In this document: positions 27,307 through 36,414 of the stretch, piece after piece | How the letters are laid out: the number at the start of each line of letters is the position of its first letter | How positions within the stretch are numbered: the first letter of the stretch is position 1 | From: Phocoenobacter uteri | GTDB taxonomy: Bacteria; Pseudomonadota; Gammaproteobacteria; Enterobacterales; Pasteurellaceae | Direction: 5' to 3' | Length of the DNA stretch: 64,000 nucleotides | Assembly (NCBI RefSeq): GCF_900454895.1 | Contig: NZ_UGTA01000001.1 | Location: forward strand, 1,302,001-1,366,000 | Translations under genes and position numbers: made by a program | Notes under the pieces: model-generated | The model's input: only the letters and a program-made list of their open reading frames with translations | Database searches by the model: none | Told to the model about the DNA's origin: nothing

Positions 27307-27723
27307 TTAACGTTGACGTTCTAAATGCTCTGAAACTAATTCTTCAATTGAAATAGTATAAAGAAAATCGGCAATCTGATCTTCTAAACGCTCCCAGAGG
27401 GAATGCGTTAAACATCTTGATTCATTATTGCAATTTCCATTGCCTTTGCATTTGGTTACATCAAGATTTTCATTGACAGCATTCACCACCATTCCAACAC
27501 TAATATCTGAAACGGCTTTATCTAACTGATAGCCTCCACCTGGCCCTCTCACGCTAGATACAATGCCTTCTCTACGTAACTGTCCAAAAAGTTGTTCTAA
27601 ATAAGATAATGAGATCGCCTGACGTTCTGAAATATCAGCCAAACTCACTGGCTTCGATTTTCCATAAAGCGCAATATCTAATATTGCGGTAACGGCATAA
27701 CGCCCTCTTGATGTTAATTTCAT
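27307..27723 (-). CDS. iscR: Fe-S responsive repressor IscR
   Basis: Rrf2-family regulator that carries a [2Fe-2S] cluster and represses isc when clusters are plentiful. I start at the ATG at 27723 (MKLTSRGRYAVTA): an upstream in-frame ATG at 27735 overlaps TGGGAT, which is better read as the ribosome-binding site. 138 residues. Winged-helix DNA-binding domain first, then the ligand motif Cys-x5-Cys-x5-Cys-x2-His (CKGNGNCNNESRCLTH), identical in spacing to E. coli IscR. It heads the isc operon with an IscR box at its own promoter. Confidence 0.97.
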   Translation of the reverse strand: MKLTSRGRYAVTAILDIALYGKSKPVSLADISERQAISLSYLEQLFGQLRREGIVSSVRGPGGGYQLDKAVSDISVGMVVNAVNENLDVTKCKGNGNCNNESRCLTHSLWERLEDQIADFLYTISIEELVSEHLERQR

Positions 27724-27761
27724 AAAATATCCCATTTGCTTTTATTAAGACGTAATTTTAT

Positions 27762-27786
27762 ATACCTGACTATTTTAGTCAAGTAA
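27762..27786 (-). promoter_or_regulatory. Type 1 IscR binding site overlapping the isc promoter
   Basis: On the minus strand the 25-nt site contains CTTGACTAAAATAGTCAGG and agrees with the E. coli type 1 IscR consensus at 24 of 25 positions by my alignment. TTGACT within it can serve as the -35 element, and TAAAAT 16 nt on as the -10, so bound IscR would block RNA polymerase. The site is 38 nt before the iscR start. Confidence 0.9.
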
Positions 27787-27831
27787 TTTTACTATTGATA
27801 TGGATTATTGAATTGAAAGGTTTTACAAATT

Positions 27832-27859
27832 AAAAAGCCCACAATGAAGATTGTGGGCT
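27832..27859 (-). terminator. Terminator after raiA
   Basis: AGCCCACAAT and ATTGTGGGCT form a 10-bp stem with a GAAG loop (27836-27859); on the minus strand TTTTT follows. It ends the raiA transcript just before the isc promoter region. Confidence 0.9.
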
Positions 27860-27880
27860 AAGATTATAACATAAAAATAA

Positions 27881-28195
27881 TTATTCAACATTCAAACTAC
27901 GGTCAGTGCGACGCGATTCTGTTTTTGTTTTCTGCTTATTGAGCTGCACTTCTAATTTCTGCTCGACACCATTGATTGCTTTATAAAGATCCTCATCCTG
28001 TGCTTTCGCAAATAAGTCGCCATTTGGTGTACCGATTGAAACTTCCACTTCATAGGTATGCGGTAATTTATGGATCATAAAATGAGGATTTATTAACTGA
28101 GTATGCCATTTTCTCAATTTGGCTAAGCGATCTTCAATATGACTACGAATGGCTGGGGTAATATCCATTTGTTTACTTGAAATGTTAATTGTCAT
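27881..28195 (-). CDS. raiA: Ribosome-associated inhibitor RaiA (YfiA)
   Basis: Cold-shock and stationary-phase factor that binds the 30S subunit and blocks translation. 104 residues. It matches E. coli RaiA (MTINISSKQMDITPAIRSHI, then LINPHFMI), with a shortened C-terminal tail, which in E. coli RaiA is the part that distinguishes it from the hibernation factor HPF. AGAGG lies upstream. Divergent from lpxL. Confidence 0.9.
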   Translation of the reverse strand: MTINISSKQMDITPAIRSHIEDRLAKLRKWHTQLINPHFMIHKLPHTYEVEVSIGTPNGDLFAKAQDEDLYKAINGVEQKLEVQLNKQKTKTESRRTDRSLNVE

Positions 28196-28375
28196 AGTTT
28201 TTACCTCTCTGATGATGACCTTTTTTAGGTCGTTTCAAGATAGTTCTAACTTAAGTCTTATGAATAAAAATATCAAGAGCAAAATCATAAAAAAACTTGA
28301 AAAATTTGAAGTAGCTAACACTTTTCACATTTATTTGATTATAATTAGCGAAAAATGACGATATAAATAGAAATA

Positions 28376-29335
28376 ATGAGCATAAAAATGAGTGATAAAA
28401 CAAAATTTCCGCCTTTTCAAACAGCCTTTTTAGCCCCTAAATATTGGGGATTATGGTTTGGCTTAGGCTTTTTCCGCCTCATTTTACTTCTTCCTTACCC
28501 TATTTTATTAAAAATTAGCAAAGGATTAAGTCAACTTTTCAAAATGGCAAAATTTGGAAAATATCGTACCGCTATCGCAAAACGTAATCTAGAACTTTGC
28601 TTTCCCGATTACTCTGAAAATGAAATCGCTGAGCTTGTAGAAAAAAATACGGAATCCGTCGGAATGGCAATTATTGAAACGGGAATGGCGTGGTTTTGGT
28701 CGGATAAACGTATTTTAAAATGGTCAAAATTTGAAGGATTAGAACACCTAAAACAAGCAGAAAAAGAGCAAAACGGTATTCTTCTCGTTGGTGTGCATTT
28801 TCTTACCTTAGAGCTTGGTGCAAGAATTATGGGGCTACATCATCAAGGCATTGGCGTTTACCGACCAAATGACAATCCACTCTTAGACTGGATACAATTT
28901 AGAGGACGCGTTCGCTCAAACAAAGCATTACTTAACCGCAAAGATTTACGAGGAATGATTAAAGCGTTACGTCAAGGCGAGATGATTTGGTACGCCCCCG
29001 ATCACGACTACGGTAGAAAAAACACTGTTTTTGTGCCTTTCTTTAACGTGCAACAAACGGCGACAACCACTGGAACAAGAATGCTACTCCGCTCTGCCCC
29101 AAATACAGTGGTTATTCCCTTCTCGCCAGTTCGCAATCAAGATGGTTCAGGCTATACTTTAACCGTTAGTCCTGCGGTTGATTTTAGCCATTGCACTAAT
29201 GATGTTGATACCGCAACGCTGATGAATAAAGTCGTGGAAAAAGAGATTATGAATGCCCCAGAGCAATATATGTGGCTACATAGACGCTTTAAAACACGCC
29301 CTGATGAAAATGATCCGAATTTATATAATTTGTAA
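28376..29335 (+). CDS. lpxL: Lipid A late acyltransferase LpxL (HtrB)
   Basis: Inner-membrane acyltransferase that adds a secondary acyl chain to Kdo2-lipid IVA. 319 residues from the first ATG; a second in-frame ATG at 28388 (MSDKTKFPPF) aligns better with the start of H. influenzae HtrB and may be the true start. An N-terminal membrane anchor (LGFFRLILLLPYPIL) is followed by the HX4(D/E) catalytic motif in GVHFLTLELG and by YAPDHDYGRKN and MWLHRRFKTRP. It is a single-gene unit between the raiA promoter and a strong terminator. Confidence 0.93.
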   Translation: MSIKMSDKTKFPPFQTAFLAPKYWGLWFGLGFFRLILLLPYPILLKISKGLSQLFKMAKFGKYRTAIAKRNLELCFPDYSENEIAELVEKNTESVGMAIIETGMAWFWSDKRILKWSKFEGLEHLKQAEKEQNGILLVGVHFLTLELGARIMGLHHQGIGVYRPNDNPLLDWIQFRGRVRSNKALLNRKDLRGMIKALRQGEMIWYAPDHDYGRKNTVFVPFFNVQQTATTTGTRMLLRSAPNTVVIPFSPVRNQDGSGYTLTVSPAVDFSHCTNDVDTATLMNKVVEKEIMNAPEQYMWLHRRFKTRPDENDPNLYNL

Positions 29336-29344
29336 ATTTTAACT

Positions 29345-29388
29345 AAAAAATGACCGCTTCACTCATCTCAACAAGCGGTCATTTTTTT
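29345..29388 (+). terminator. Terminator after lpxL made from two uptake signals
   Basis: AAAAAATGACCGCTT (29345-29359) pairs with AAGCGGTCATTTTTTT (29373-29388). The second arm is part of a full ACAAGCGGT uptake core. This shows the usual Pasteurellaceae habit of using inverted USS as terminators. Confidence 0.9.
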
Positions 29389-29539
29389 ATCAAATTTTGC
29401 AAAAAGTCCCATAAAATCAATCAAAACCTTCCATTTCAAGACCTCCGACCACAATTCGAAAATACAGAAAAAATAAGGCATAACGATGAAGTTATGGTAA
29501 AAATTATTTGATCTTTTTTAATTATGTAAGGATATTTTT

Positions 29540-31576
29540 GTGAAATTTAAAAGAAATACATTATCGTTATTATGTTTATTCAGTTCAGTGTCTATGGCAC
29601 AAGAAGTCGTCGTTTTTGGCGATAGTTTAAGTGATATGGGACAAAATAACTGGAATCATAAAGCGGCATACTTGAAAAACAATGGGCAATATCATTGGCT
29701 TTATAACGAACATTTGGCGAATGCTCTCGGCAGCCAATTAACCCCCTCGACACAAAATGGTACAAATTATGCGTTTAGTGGTGGTGTGATTGTGGGTAAA
29801 AATAATGCTCGTACCCCGATTCAATCTCATTTGGCGGTTGAAAAACAAGTTGATCACTATTTAAATACCGCTGTAAAAAAAGACGCGATGCACATTCTTT
29901 GGGCGGGTGGAAATGATATGGCGGCAATACTTGCCCAAGCAATCACGAAAAAAACACCCGAAGAAAAACAAGCCTATGTTTTAGCGAGTATGCAAGAAAT
30001 GACGCAAACAATGGCAATGCAATGGCAGAAATTAAAACAGGCTGGTGTGACACAAGTGATTGCACCAACAATTCCAAATATCACTTATACCCCTGAATTT
30101 TTTAATCAGTTAGGGCTCACCGCAGGAAATATGATTTCTCAAAAATCATTAGGTTTTATTAACAAAAATGATTTTATTACCATTTTTAATCACGCCGCAA
30201 AAGAGCTATCCGCACAACCAACCAAAAATGCACAAGATTTAGAAAAATATCGCTTACAGGTGTTTGAAAAATCTGCCAAAGATTTTTATAAAAGCCGTTG
30301 GAGTATCACTCAATGGGGATTATCAAAAGCAGGCTATGATGCAAAAGGCATCGCAAAAGCCTTACTCACCGCATACAAAAAAATTACCCAAGAAGCATTA
30401 AAAGTCACCCATTTAGTCAATGCGAATATCACTACGGCATTAAACCAAGTTGGAGGCAATATTGTGCGAGTGGATGCTGATGGGTTGGTTAAAGAGATGA
30501 TCAGCGATCCACTGCGTTACGGTATTGAAAATACCACAGCCCCAGCTTGCGAAGGCAGTACTGCAGATCCAAAAACCCCCGCGTGTAATCCAGCAGATCA
30601 AGCGGTAGCAAATAAACGATTATTTGCAGATAGTTTCCATCCAGGTACCAAAGCTCATAAGGCGATGGCTGACTATATTTTAAATGTGGTACAAACACCA
30701 AAACAGATGGGGATTTTAATTCCGATGTTACAACAACAAGATGATGTTGTATCTGATTTCACCCGCCAACAAAGTAATCAAAATCGTCTGACACCTCAAA
30801 CAGCACATACTCTTGGCTCAGTTATCAGCTATCAAAAACAAAAAGAGGGCGATAGCTTGCATATTGGCGCAAAAGTACAATTTGATCCACACTGGCAATG
30901 GGCGGTTTTTGCGAATACACAACAACAAAACACCCAAAATGGCTTGGTGAATATTAAAACCAGAAACCGAGCATTGAGTACTGCACTACGCTATGATGCT
31001 CAACATTGGTATTTAGGATCGGCAGCACAACTCAATCTGACTAAATTTGACACTCAACGAATGACTCACATTGGGGAATCAAGTCATCCTCAATCTGCAC
31101 ATAGCAATACCAATAGCTTGGGATTCTCTGTATTTGGGGGCTATGAGTGGCAATTCAATAATTGGGATTTCACGCTATTAGCAGACTTAAATAAAACCAA
31201 AACCAACATTGGGGCATTTGGGGAAGAAAATGCGGATATTACCCAAATGGAATTTGCTGTGGATACACTACACAGCCTGAAAAGTGGCATAGGGTTTGAT
31301 TTACGTTATAAGTCTCAACAGTGGCAACCTTATCTCACCACACGTTGGGTGAAAGAGTGGAACAACGAAGAAAAGAATATTAAAGCAACACTGAACGGTA
31401 GTGCATTCTTAACTGCGATTCAGCAAGATAAAAGCTGGGTCAATGTAATGGCGGGCTTGCAATTTAAACCAATAGATTCATCGTTCTATATCAATTTAGG
31501 ATTGAATAAAGATATTGGTCGTCAGGACAAGCTATCTGATACAAATTTCCAAGCCGTTATTGGCGTGACTTTCTAA
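29540..31576 (+). CDS. GDSL esterase/lipase autotransporter
   Basis: Outer-membrane autotransporter of 678 residues. The start is GTG at 29540, with AAGGAT 7 nt upstream. A signal peptide (cleavage near SMA-QE) is followed at once by the GDSL motif VVVFGDSLSD with Ser29, then GGND (Asn125), and DSFHPG with Asp364 and His367, completing the catalytic set. The last 280 residues form the beta-barrel and end in Phe (IGVTF). Relatives include EstA and ApeE. It is convergent with the S6 protease autotransporter, and the two share a terminator. Confidence 0.93.
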   Translation: MKFKRNTLSLLCLFSSVSMAQEVVVFGDSLSDMGQNNWNHKAAYLKNNGQYHWLYNEHLANALGSQLTPSTQNGTNYAFSGGVIVGKNNARTPIQSHLAVEKQVDHYLNTAVKKDAMHILWAGGNDMAAILAQAITKKTPEEKQAYVLASMQEMTQTMAMQWQKLKQAGVTQVIAPTIPNITYTPEFFNQLGLTAGNMISQKSLGFINKNDFITIFNHAAKELSAQPTKNAQDLEKYRLQVFEKSAKDFYKSRWSITQWGLSKAGYDAKGIAKALLTAYKKITQEALKVTHLVNANITTALNQVGGNIVRVDADGLVKEMISDPLRYGIENTTAPACEGSTADPKTPACNPADQAVANKRLFADSFHPGTKAHKAMADYILNVVQTPKQMGILIPMLQQQDDVVSDFTRQQSNQNRLTPQTAHTLGSVISYQKQKEGDSLHIGAKVQFDPHWQWAVFANTQQQNTQNGLVNIKTRNRALSTALRYDAQHWYLGSAAQLNLTKFDTQRMTHIGESSHPQSAHSNTNSLGFSVFGGYEWQFNNWDFTLLADLNKTKTNIGAFGEENADITQMEFAVDTLHSLKSGIGFDLRYKSQQWQPYLTTRWVKEWNNEEKNIKATLNGSAFLTAIQQDKSWVNVMAGLQFKPIDSSFYINLGLNKDIGRQDKLSDTNFQAVIGVTF

Positions 31577-31587
31577 AAGAATAGAAC

Positions 31588-31630
31588 AAAAAAGCCCACA
31601 ACTTGGTCTGAGCCAATATTGTGGGCTTTT
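31588..31630. terminator. Bidirectional terminator between the two autotransporters
   Basis: AAAGCCCACAA (31591-31601) pairs with TTGTGGGCTTT (31619-31629), with a second inner CTTGG/CCAA stem. A-run and T-run flank it, so it can stop both convergent genes. Confidence 0.9.
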
Positions 31631-31643
31631 ATATTTCTATTTC

Positions 31644-34600
31644 TTAGAATTGGTAATCAATGCCTATTTTAGCACTGGTATTTTTCGCTTTCTGAGCAAC
31701 GCCAAATCCGATACTGAAATTCGGTGTGATTTGATAACGTGTTTCCCAATCTGCAAACCATTGTAAATGCAGTTTTTTAGCGTCAATTTGATAATTTGAG
31801 TGACCAATAAAACCAACACGCTGTTTGTGATCGCCAATTGGTGTGAAATAAGTTGCACCAATATTAACGCGATTTTGCCATTGTGCAGATTGTTGTTGAA
31901 TCATCAATCCAGCCCCTGTCGTCAACCACTGACGGCGATTTCCTTTCACCGCAAAATCTTCGGTTTCAAACCCGCTGTTTTTCTGCATTTGATGCCCCAA
32001 TACAGCACGCGTTCCCACCTGCCAATTTTTTGCAAATTCCCACGATTTTTCAACCGCTAGTTCACTATTGATGAGGGTATTACGCCAGCTTGCTGATTGC
32101 TTTTCAGCAGTACTTTTAGCGATAAAGCTTTCTTTTTCTTTACTCGTCAATACGCTTTCTCTTAACGCAATCGTCCAATCTTCGGTTTGATATTGAAGTG
32201 TCATTCTTGCACCTTGACGACTTCCTAACAACGCAGTCAAGCCAAGTTTCACTGAATCATTGACACTATAATGCCCACCTAAGGCTTGAATAACGCCATT
32301 ATGACTTGCCATCGTTTCAGTAAACAAACTATCACGATCACGCAAAATCATATCATTGACTAACGCCCATTGATGTACACTTGGATCCGCCAACTTCGCT
32401 AATTGAGTAAAATCGTGGCGTACTTTGTTCATCATTTTCTTACGTAATGGCGTAGAATTCTCATTTTGGTTAATCCCCTTCCATAAGCGATAGAAATAGG
32501 CATTATGCTGGCTATTCGCATAATTGTTTATATGACTCAATAAAGGATGTTGCCACACTTCTACTGGTTTTTCCTGTTTAGGTTCAACTACTGGTGGGGT
32601 GACTTTTTCAGGCTTAGTCACAATTTGTTCTTCCTGCTTAGGTTCAACCACTGGAGGGGTGACTTTTTCAGGTTTAGTCACAATTTTTTCTTCCTGTTTA
32701 GGCTCCACTACTGGCGGTGTGATTTTTTCAGGCTTAGTCACAATTTTTTCTTCCTGTTTAGGCTCCACTACTGGCGGTGTGATTTTTTCAGGCTTAGTCA
32801 CAATCTGTTCTTCCTGTTTAGGTTCAACCACTGGTGAGGTGACTTTTTCAGGTTTAGTGACAATCTGTTCTTCCTGTTTAGGCTCAACTACTGGCGGTGT
32901 AACTTTTTCAGGTTTCGTCACAATGTTCTCTTCCTGTTTAGGCTCTATCACTGGTGGGGTTGGCTTAGGTACTTTACGAATAACAATCTGATTATCCAGA
33001 TAGGTATAACGGTAATCGCCTTTTCCATCTAGGTATGCAACACGTTGCTCATCCGCAGTTAAATTTTCAAAAGGAATAGTAATTTCTTTTTGCGCCTCGT
33101 TATCCACAAATTCCTGAGATAAATGAATATTCATTAAAGCCTGCTCGCCCAAGGTTGTCGCTTTATCGGAACGCACCGCTGTTTCTGAACCTTGTGTGAT
33201 CTGTAATTCTTTGGTCACTTTGGTATTCGCATTCAAAGTCACGGCTTTATTTGGCACGTGTAATGTTGCAACTTCAATATTTGAGCTATCGTCCGTTTGG
33301 AGTGTGGTATCAGCTAAATCAATGTCATTTAATTTAATCGCACTGTTATCTTTTAAGGTTAAGTGCGTTAAATTTGATAAATTCACAGGATCAGCAATCG
33401 CGGTGTGATTTAAGTTCACTTTTGGTACCGCAATATTTCCGCCACGTTGGGTAAATTTTACATCGTTAAAATTCAATGTTGCGTTATTTAAGCCTGAAAT
33501 AGTCCCTGCGGTTTGCTCGAATTTTTCATTTACCGTTAAAGTAGAATTATCAAGGTTAATACTTCCCGCAGTCATTAAATTTTTCACCTTAGCGGTCATA
33601 TTTTGAGTAAAATTTGCAATTTGATTGTCTTTCACTTGCCAGTAATCTGCATTCAGTTCGCCCTCAGTCATCGTCAAATGGCTTGGACTAAAATGTGCGA
33701 TTGTGCTAGAAATTGTGGCATTGTCTGTGGTAATTTCATCATTGAAAGATTTTTTACCAAAATCTGCTGTTGCCGTTCCCTCTGTGACTGCTTGCTGATA
33801 TTTAAAGCCGTTACCATAGGTATTTTCGCCATCTAAGCGGTCAATAAAATGTTGGTTTTTACCAAAATTGACTGTTGAACCTTGCTTGGCGATAATATTT
33901 CCGTGTAGTTCCGTTGAGCTTGCAACAACAAGGTTGGCATTTTCATTCACGGTAATATTTTCAGCACGGTATTGACGATTATCCCAATCCGATTGTGTTA
34001 GCGTACTCGGGCGAGTGATGTCTCGTTCATTTTTATCCGCCAAATATTTTTGATACATTTCAATGTGGCATTGACGCGAAGGATTGGTATAGTAACTATC
34101 ATAGCGTGATACCCACATATCATCACAAGCATTTTGTGGCTTAATGCGTGATTGACCATTATCGCCACGAGGTGTGGTGTAATAAGCACTTGGTTTTAAA
34201 TAAGCGTGAAGAGTTGGGTGCGATTGCAACACAACCGTTCCATTTTCTACGCGAAGATCATTAACATTAAAACCACCATCAAAGGCAATTTTTTTATCTG
34301 CTTTTCCTGTCACATTTACATTTATTTGCTGATGATTTTCATCGCCAATTTGAGCGTGAACAATATTTGCTTTTTTATCGACATCGTCAGAAAAATGATA
34401 GGCAATGCCCTTTTCTTTTTCATTGACAGGAATATTATCTGCTAAATTAAGGGATAAATTGACCGCTTGTGTTCCGCCATTGATAATTTTCGCTCGATTA
34501 TTATTCGCAGAAATTTGGGTTAAATGTTGATTATGACCGTTTAGGTCTAAAACACCGCCACCGTCAGCAAAAAAGAGCTTATTATTTGAGTCAAAATCGC

Positions 34601-36146
34601 TGTTCAATTTAACCGTTGCGGTTTTACCTGTGATATAAATTTTCTCAAACGCATTTGTATTATTAAGTTCAACTGTACCATTTCCAAATCGTAAATTTCC
34701 GTTGGTTGCAGTATTCACTTTAAGCGTACCATCGCCTACTTTATGCAAATTTTTGCCATTTAAAGTCAGGGAATTATTGAGATTAAGCGTTGCATTTTTT
34801 TCAATATCTAGCCCTGCAATATCGCTAATATTTGCCGTTCCCGTTAAGGTATTCTCGCCCTTTTGGAACACCAAACCGCCACTGTCTAAATCTAGATCTT
34901 GGGTGAAGTTTAAAGTGACGGGTGTTTGAAAAACATTGTCTTTATCTTTTTCTAAGCTATCATTTGCTGTTTTGATCACTTCATATTTTTTCTTAAAATC
35001 TTGGTAATCCACATCAAGCACGGGAGAAAGCCGAGCATCGGTAAAGCTGGTTTCAGAATTCACACCGAGTAATACCCATTTTTTAGTTTTGGTATCGTAA
35101 GCAACCACACCGCTACCACTGTCACCTTTATCAACAGCAGAAACGAACTTATTCTTAATAAAATCACTCGGATTATATTTATTAAAATTTCCATCGCCGT
35201 CAAAAGATGAGCCTTCTATTACATAGCCTTCGCCATTAAAATTTAGCTCTTTTTCCTTGCGTTTGTTTGAAAGAAAACCTGTTGCCACTCCCCAATTAAC
35301 AACTTGATTACTTTTACTATTAGGCGAAACTTCTTCCGATAAAAACCAAAGCCCTCCACTCTTACCATTGTGATAAGGATTGATATTGTACTGTATACCT
35401 TCATTATCTTTTTTCGGATCATTCAGCGCACCAAATTTCTCATTATCTTTAATAAAACTCAGCGTACCAGAACCCGATTGATACAATTGAGGATCACCTT
35501 GCTCATTTTTAGCAAGATTATTCATCAAGTAATCCGTCATTTGCTTATCAAACTCTGTTTTACGAGCATAATTTTCATTATAACAAGCAACTTTTTGCTC
35601 TCTTTCTGGTAATGCTGCACATTGTTTTTCTTTTGTATTGATTAAAGCTGATGGATTTTCAGTAATCCCATCAATAGAAAGTGCGTCGGCTTTCCCTTCT
35701 ACGACATATTTGTTGGTGCGTAAAAACATCGTATCACGCCCATAAACGCCTTCTTTATTTTCTTCTTGCTTAGCCTTGTCGTAATTAAATAAATAAGTGG
35801 TGTTGCCCCAGCGATTATTATAATGGTCGCCTTTTGTCGTTACCGTATTCGGATAAAAATACGTACGCACATGATAAGCAGTGACAACATTATTACGTCC
35901 CATTGCCGTAATATTCCCTGACTGATTACGATGAGAAAAATCAGGCATAGCCGTAAAATGAGCAACATTGCCATTCCTACCTTGATAATCAAAAGGTGTA
36001 TCTGTGGGGATAAATTTTCCTTTATTTTGCCCAAAATCTAAATAATCCTGATAATGAAAGGTATCAATATTAAGAAGTTGAGCTTGGGTCATGCTCATAA
36101 AAGCAGTGGTCAGAGCCACTGAAAGCGTTGTTTGTTTGAAATTCAT
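31644..36146 (-). CDS. S6-family serine protease autotransporter (IgA-protease-like)
   Basis: Very large secreted protease of 1500 residues, starting at the ATG at 36146 (MNFKQTTLS); an ATG three codons earlier is equally possible, and neither has a clear ribosome site. A signal peptide ends near TQA-QLL. The protease domain (about residues 25-400) has His92 in VVTAYHV and Ser343 in GDSGSG. A beta-helix stalk follows, then a Pro/Glu/Lys-rich stretch of 20-residue repeats (about residues 1060-1190) and the beta-barrel ending in YQF. The passenger has four cysteines in two pairs, unusual for autotransporters. Relatives are IgA1 protease and Hap; the substrate is not predictable. Confidence 0.92.
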   Translation of the reverse strand: MNFKQTTLSVALTTAFMSMTQAQLLNIDTFHYQDYLDFGQNKGKFIPTDTPFDYQGRNGNVAHFTAMPDFSHRNQSGNITAMGRNNVVTAYHVRTYFYPNTVTTKGDHYNNRWGNTTYLFNYDKAKQEENKEGVYGRDTMFLRTNKYVVEGKADALSIDGITENPSALINTKEKQCAALPEREQKVACYNENYARKTEFDKQMTDYLMNNLAKNEQGDPQLYQSGSGTLSFIKDNEKFGALNDPKKDNEGIQYNINPYHNGKSGGLWFLSEEVSPNSKSNQVVNWGVATGFLSNKRKEKELNFNGEGYVIEGSSFDGDGNFNKYNPSDFIKNKFVSAVDKGDSGSGVVAYDTKTKKWVLLGVNSETSFTDARLSPVLDVDYQDFKKKYEVIKTANDSLEKDKDNVFQTPVTLNFTQDLDLDSGGLVFQKGENTLTGTANISDIAGLDIEKNATLNLNNSLTLNGKNLHKVGDGTLKVNTATNGNLRFGNGTVELNNTNAFEKIYITGKTATVKLNSDFDSNNKLFFADGGGVLDLNGHNQHLTQISANNNRAKIINGGTQAVNLSLNLADNIPVNEKEKGIAYHFSDDVDKKANIVHAQIGDENHQQINVNVTGKADKKIAFDGGFNVNDLRVENGTVVLQSHPTLHAYLKPSAYYTTPRGDNGQSRIKPQNACDDMWVSRYDSYYTNPSRQCHIEMYQKYLADKNERDITRPSTLTQSDWDNRQYRAENITVNENANLVVASSTELHGNIIAKQGSTVNFGKNQHFIDRLDGENTYGNGFKYQQAVTEGTATADFGKKSFNDEITTDNATISSTIAHFSPSHLTMTEGELNADYWQVKDNQIANFTQNMTAKVKNLMTAGSINLDNSTLTVNEKFEQTAGTISGLNNATLNFNDVKFTQRGGNIAVPKVNLNHTAIADPVNLSNLTHLTLKDNSAIKLNDIDLADTTLQTDDSSNIEVATLHVPNKAVTLNANTKVTKELQITQGSETAVRSDKATTLGEQALMNIHLSQEFVDNEAQKEITIPFENLTADEQRVAYLDGKGDYRYTYLDNQIVIRKVPKPTPPVIEPKQEENIVTKPEKVTPPVVEPKQEEQIVTKPEKVTSPVVEPKQEEQIVTKPEKITPPVVEPKQEEKIVTKPEKITPPVVEPKQEEKIVTKPEKVTPPVVEPKQEEQIVTKPEKVTPPVVEPKQEKPVEVWQHPLLSHINNYANSQHNAYFYRLWKGINQNENSTPLRKKMMNKVRHDFTQLAKLADPSVHQWALVNDMILRDRDSLFTETMASHNGVIQALGGHYSVNDSVKLGLTALLGSRQGARMTLQYQTEDWTIALRESVLTSKEKESFIAKSTAEKQSASWRNTLINSELAVEKSWEFAKNWQVGTRAVLGHQMQKNSGFETEDFAVKGNRRQWLTTGAGLMIQQQSAQWQNRVNIGATYFTPIGDHKQRVGFIGHSNYQIDAKKLHLQWFADWETRYQITPNFSIGFGVAQKAKNTSAKIGIDYQF
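32571..32965 (-). repeat. 60-bp tandem repeats within the S6 autotransporter
   Basis: Six full 60-bp units and part of a seventh, in perfect register, encode the 20-residue unit VEPKQEEQIVTKPEKVTPPV with small variations. The repeats lie between passenger and barrel. As 60 is a multiple of three, copy-number change would lengthen or shorten a linker without breaking the frame. Confidence 0.95.
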
Positions 36147-36239
36147 AAAAACCATAAAAAATAAAAAACTTATGGTTATTATACCATAAGCCTAAAAATT
36201 GAACCTAATGAAGGAAATTAAAACAAAAATGACATTATT

Positions 36240-36413
36240 TTATTCTTCTTTAGCAAACTTTTTCATCATTTGACGCATTGTTTGGCAATTCTGATTAAAA
36301 TTACGACATTGTGGGCAAATAACTAAATGAGACACTACCCCACATTTTTCAGCCAATTTTAATTTTCTTTCTTGGGACTGTGAAATAAGTTTAGTCACTT
36401 GTAAACATTTCAT
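36240..36413 (-). CDS. Small zf-HC2-type anti-sigma factor candidate
   Basis: 57 residues, starting MKCLQVTKLISQSQERKL. It has the zinc-finger anti-sigma signature His-x3-Cys-x2-Cys (SHLVICPQC) and extra cysteines in NQNCQ and the N-terminal KCLQ. No membrane span is seen, so it would be a soluble, possibly redox-sensitive, zinc-binding anti-sigma factor like ChrR- or RsrA-type proteins. Its ATG comes 1 nt after the sigma gene stop, a coupling typical of sigma/anti-sigma pairs. The protein is too short to be confident on homology alone; gene position makes the case. Confidence 0.8.
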   Translation of the reverse strand: MKCLQVTKLISQSQERKLKLAEKCGVVSHLVICPQCRNFNQNCQTMRQMMKKFAKEE

Positions 36414-36414
36414 T

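Noticed and set aside
28149..28358. 69-codon plus-strand ORF over the raiA start
   Set aside because: Overlaps raiA antisense and the divergent promoter region; no supporting signal.
32547..32991. Plus-strand ORFs over the 60-bp repeats
   Set aside because: Antisense shadows of the autotransporter linker, with no start signal or family match.
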